DNA from: CAYRRR01 sp964426755
Lineage (GTDB): Bacteria > Patescibacteriota > Saccharimonadia > Saccharimonadales > JAGQNJ01
DNA length: 6,842 bases
Reading direction: 5' to 3'
Assembly: GCA_964426755.1 (NCBI GenBank)
Contig: CAYRRR010000025.1
Span: forward strand, 1 to 6,842
The translations under genes were made by a program, and so were the position numbers. The notes under the pieces are model-generated. The model was not told the origin of the DNA and ran no database searches. It saw only the letters and a list, made by a program, of their open reading frames with translations. Positions 5,460-6,842 of the stretch are shown here, piece by piece (positions within the stretch are counted from its first letter, which is position 1; every line of letters begins with the position of its first letter).

Positions 5460-5489
5460 AAAAGAAAAACCACCCTGTAAGCGTGGTTG
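5458..5489 (-). terminator. Second rRNA operon terminator
   Basis: On the minus strand AACCAC (5483-5488 reversed) pairs with GTGGTT (5468-5473 reversed) around a 9-nt loop and is followed by TTTCTTTT. It is preceded by a copy of the 5S 3' tail (5494-5510). Confidence 0.75.
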
Positions 5490-5493
5490 TTTC

Positions 5494-5510
5494 TATAATA
5501 CGGCACCGTG
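5494..5510 (-). repeat. Direct repeat of the 5S rRNA 3' tail, outer copy
   Basis: This 17-nt segment (plus strand TATAATACGGCACCGTG) is identical to 5623-5639, which spans the 3' end of the 5S gene. On the minus strand each copy is followed by a terminator hairpin. It looks like the end of a second, decayed 5S unit; just upstream, TTGGGGGTCCCC (5535-5548 region, minus) resembles 5S helix IV. Confidence 0.6.
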
Positions 5511-5516
5511 ACAACA

Positions 5517-5540
5517 CCCCACAAAACAAGTTTTGTGGGG
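5517..5540. other. Perfect 10-bp stem-loop between the two rRNA terminators
   Basis: CCCCACAAAA and TTTTGTGGGG pair perfectly around the tetraloop CAAG. No T-run follows on either strand. It lies inside the decayed 5S-like segment, at the place where 5S would have the strand after helix IV. Confidence 0.55.
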
Positions 5541-5560
5541 ACCCCCAATTTCTTCCGCAT

Positions 5561-5574
5561 TGGGAAGATAGCAC
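5561..5574 (+). repeat. Inverted copy of 5S rRNA sequence (14 nt)
   Basis: TGGGAAGATAGCAC on the plus strand is the exact reverse complement of 5637-5650, part of the 5S 3' half. In the pre-rRNA the two could pair across the first terminator (62-nt spacer), and the ACCGTG / CACGGT flanks could add pairs. This would compete with the mature 5S fold or make a processing stem. Confidence 0.6.
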
Positions 5575-5589
5575 CCGCGACACGGTATA

Positions 5590-5620
5590 TTAAAAAAGAC
5601 CCCCGCTCTAGGAGGTCTTC
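5590..5620 (-). terminator. First rRNA operon terminator
   Basis: On the minus strand AAGACC / GGTCTT (5614-5619 with 5596-5601), extendable with CC/GG pairs, is followed by TTTTTT. It begins about 10 nt after the 5S 3' end. Its plus-strand side is also T-rich (TCTTCTTTAT), so it may stop transcription coming from the PLD-like gene as well. Confidence 0.8.
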
Positions 5621-5934
5621 TTTATAATACGGCACCGTGCTATCTTCCCAGGGGTGAACCCCCAAGTATTGTAACCGCTGAGAGGCTTAACTGCTGTGTT
5701 CGGCATGGGAACAGGTGTTTCCCTCTCGCTATGGGCACCGATGTGGCACATGTGGCGCATCGGCCTGCTTTCTGGCAGAGCCAGAAACACTGCCGACGCT
5801 TTTGGCGAATTACTTTGTCGATGACGCTCGATTTTTTCGATCTTCGTATACACATACGATTCTTTCAAAATCTCGCTATCTCCTCGTACTTCATCCAAAC
5901 ACATGCTCCCACAATTGGGGCACATGCGCATCAT
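5608..5934 (-). CDS. Possible small zinc-ribbon-like reading frame in the 23S-5S spacer
   Basis: Doubtful gene. The frame begins MMRMCPNCGSMCLDEVRGDS and continues with a charged helix-like stretch (YVYTKIEKIERHRQSNSPKAS). CPNCG is a typical first knuckle of a zinc ribbon; a second in-frame pair is not clear (only RHMCHIG), while the +1 frame offers CATC, so a frameshift is conceivable. A good promoter (TTAACA, 17 nt, TATATT; 5944-5972) ends 9 nt before the ATG, so it would be almost leaderless, as for the MazG-like gene. Against it: the frame runs through the whole 5S gene to a stop at 5608, no SD exists, and a perfect 8-bp stem-loop lies inside it (5769-5787). Only roughly the first 60 residues (down to about 5745) could be independent of 5S. 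It may be chance or a relic. Confidence 0.25.
   Translation of the reverse strand: MMRMCPNCGSMCLDEVRGDSEILKESYVYTKIEKIERHRQSNSPKASAVFLALPESRPMRHMCHIGAHSERETPVPMPNTAVKPLSGYNTWGFTPGKIARCRIIKKTS
5630..5740 (-). rRNA. rrf: 5S ribosomal RNA
   Basis: On the minus strand the sequence has the standard 5S core: CATAGCGAGAGGG, then ACACCTGTTCCCATGCCGAA, CAGTTAAGCCTCTCAGCGG and GGGGGTTCACCCC with GGGAAGATAG. Helix I is formed by CGGTGCC at the 5' end and GGTGCCG at the 3' end (two G-U pairs), which sets the ends at about 5740 and 5630, giving about 111 nt. That is within the normal range. It is the last gene of the rRNA operon, separated from 23S by an unusually long spacer of about 520 nt and followed by two terminators. 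Its 3' tail is duplicated downstream. Exact ends may differ by a few bases. Confidence 0.93.
5769..5787 (-). other. Perfect stem-loop just upstream of 5S
   Basis: TTTCTGGC / GCCAGAAA form an 8-bp stem with a 3-nt loop about 30 nt before the 5S 5' end. Between it and 5S lies a near-palindrome (5740-5761, 9 of 11 pairs). Both would be in the pre-5S transcript and are candidate processing structures. Confidence 0.5.
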
Positions 5935-5943
5935 CGATGTCCA

Positions 5944-5972
5944 AATATAAATTTGCACGGATAGATTGTTAA
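5944..5972 (-). promoter_or_regulatory. Internal promoter in the 23S-5S spacer
   Basis: On the minus strand TTAACA (5967-5972, 5 of 6 consensus), a 17-nt spacer and TATATT (5944-5949, 5 of 6) are present. The predicted start is about 5937, some 195 nt before 5S. It could supply 5S independently of 23S, or the possible zinc-ribbon frame starting at 5934. Confidence 0.6.
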
Positions 5973-5983
5973 CAAACACGGTC

Positions 5984-6004
5984 GTATATCGTTGTATGAT
6001 ATAC
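5984..6004. promoter_or_regulatory. Operator-like dyad upstream of the spacer promoter
   Basis: GTATATC-N7-GATATAC is a perfect 7-bp inverted repeat whose edge is 11 nt upstream of the -35 at 5967-5972. Position and spacing suit a dimeric DNA-binding protein, but it could equally be an RNA stem in the pre-rRNA. Confidence 0.4.
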
Positions 6005-6138
6005 ACCAATAACTAGCCAAATGACCACAGTATTACTACTTCTACCCCTGTAACTACGTTACTCGAGTAAAAATAGTAATCACAACCATGAGGGACACAG
6101 CTGAGTATAGTGCGAGGCTCTGCCGAGAATCGCCGGGA

Positions 6139-6157
6139 AGCGTATATAAAATACGCT
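6139..6157. other. Stem-loop in the 23S-5S spacer
   Basis: AGCGTAT / ATACGCT pair perfectly (7 bp) around a 5-nt loop. The surrounding spacer, 6005-6200, shows no tRNA and no supportable gene. Confidence 0.4.
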
Positions 6158-6200
6158 GAACTGCGACTCGCAGGCAAGAAACGAAGCAATATATTCAGGA

Positions 6201-6240
6201 GCTTTTAGGCAAAGCTGGCTTAGCCAGTTTTGATAAAAGC
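6201..6240 (-). other. Long stem-loop just after 23S, likely processing site
   Basis: GCTTTTA (6201-6207) pairs with TAAAAGC (6234-6240), and inside it AAAGCTGGC (6211-6219) pairs with GCCAGTTTT (6223-6231) with one wobble. That makes 16 bp in a 40-nt element, 20 nt past the 23S 3' end. A double-stranded element here would suit RNase III-type or similar cleavage separating 23S from the spacer. Confidence 0.55.
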
Positions 6241-6260
6241 GATGTGTTTCTCATGGACAT

Positions 6261-6842
<582 letters not shown>

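Noticed and set aside
5414..5665. Open frames on both strands across the 5S end and terminators
   Set aside because: They translate rRNA and terminator hairpins; no start signals.
5741..6260. tRNA gene in the 23S-5S spacer
   Set aside because: No T-loop GTTCRANNC with matching acceptor stem on either strand.

Overview
The window looks like chromosomal DNA of a reduced-genome bacterium, most likely Patescibacteria and probably Saccharibacteria (TM7). This is inferred from the small KGG-motif protein, the mix of tiny stand-alone genes (DUF1801-like, MazG-like, DUF4287-like, VOC, excalibur), several genes without Shine-Dalgarno (SD) sites, and an insertion in the 23S rRNA. No database search was possible, so the phylum is an inference. 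TAA and TAG end the recognised genes, and nothing suggests UGA recoding.

Layout. (1) 1-826: a small KGG protein gene on the minus strand with a terminator after it. Its long upstream region holds a near-consensus minus-strand promoter (552-580) followed almost at once by a strong terminator hairpin (490-524), which suggests an attenuated leader or a very small RNA. (2) 827-2409, plus strand: a DUF1801-like protein, a MazG-like pyrophosphohydrolase that appears to be translated from a leaderless mRNA, and a DUF4287-like protein whose only sensible start codon is ACG. A terminator closes this group. (3) 2415-4044, minus strand: a two-helix membrane protein, an unrecognised 177-aa protein, a VOC-fold protein lacking most metal ligands, and a membrane-anchored excalibur (calcium-binding) protein. 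(4) 4200-5358, plus strand: an extended -10 promoter, a six-codon leader peptide with an excellent SD, a terminator abutting its stop codon, then a 339-aa protein with two winged-helix-like segments and a C-terminal PLD-like (H-x-R) domain. This is the best candidate for an undescribed regulated system. (5) 5359-6842, minus strand: the 3' end of an rRNA operon, with partial 23S, an unusually long spacer of about 520 nt and 5S. After the 5S come two terminators, each preceded by a copy of the 5S 3' tail, and a 14-nt inverted copy of 5S sequence. The 23S-5S spacer contains its own promoter, a dyad and a small reading frame beginning with a zinc-ribbon-like CPNCG motif.

How the genes work together: there is no evident single pathway. 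The protein genes are mostly small and separately expressed, in line with dispersed housekeeping or stress functions (nucleotide clean-up by MazG, small-molecule binding by VOC, cell-surface calcium binding by excalibur). The clearest regulatory logic is the leader peptide and terminator ahead of the PLD-like gene, where progress of a translating ribosome could decide whether the gene is transcribed.
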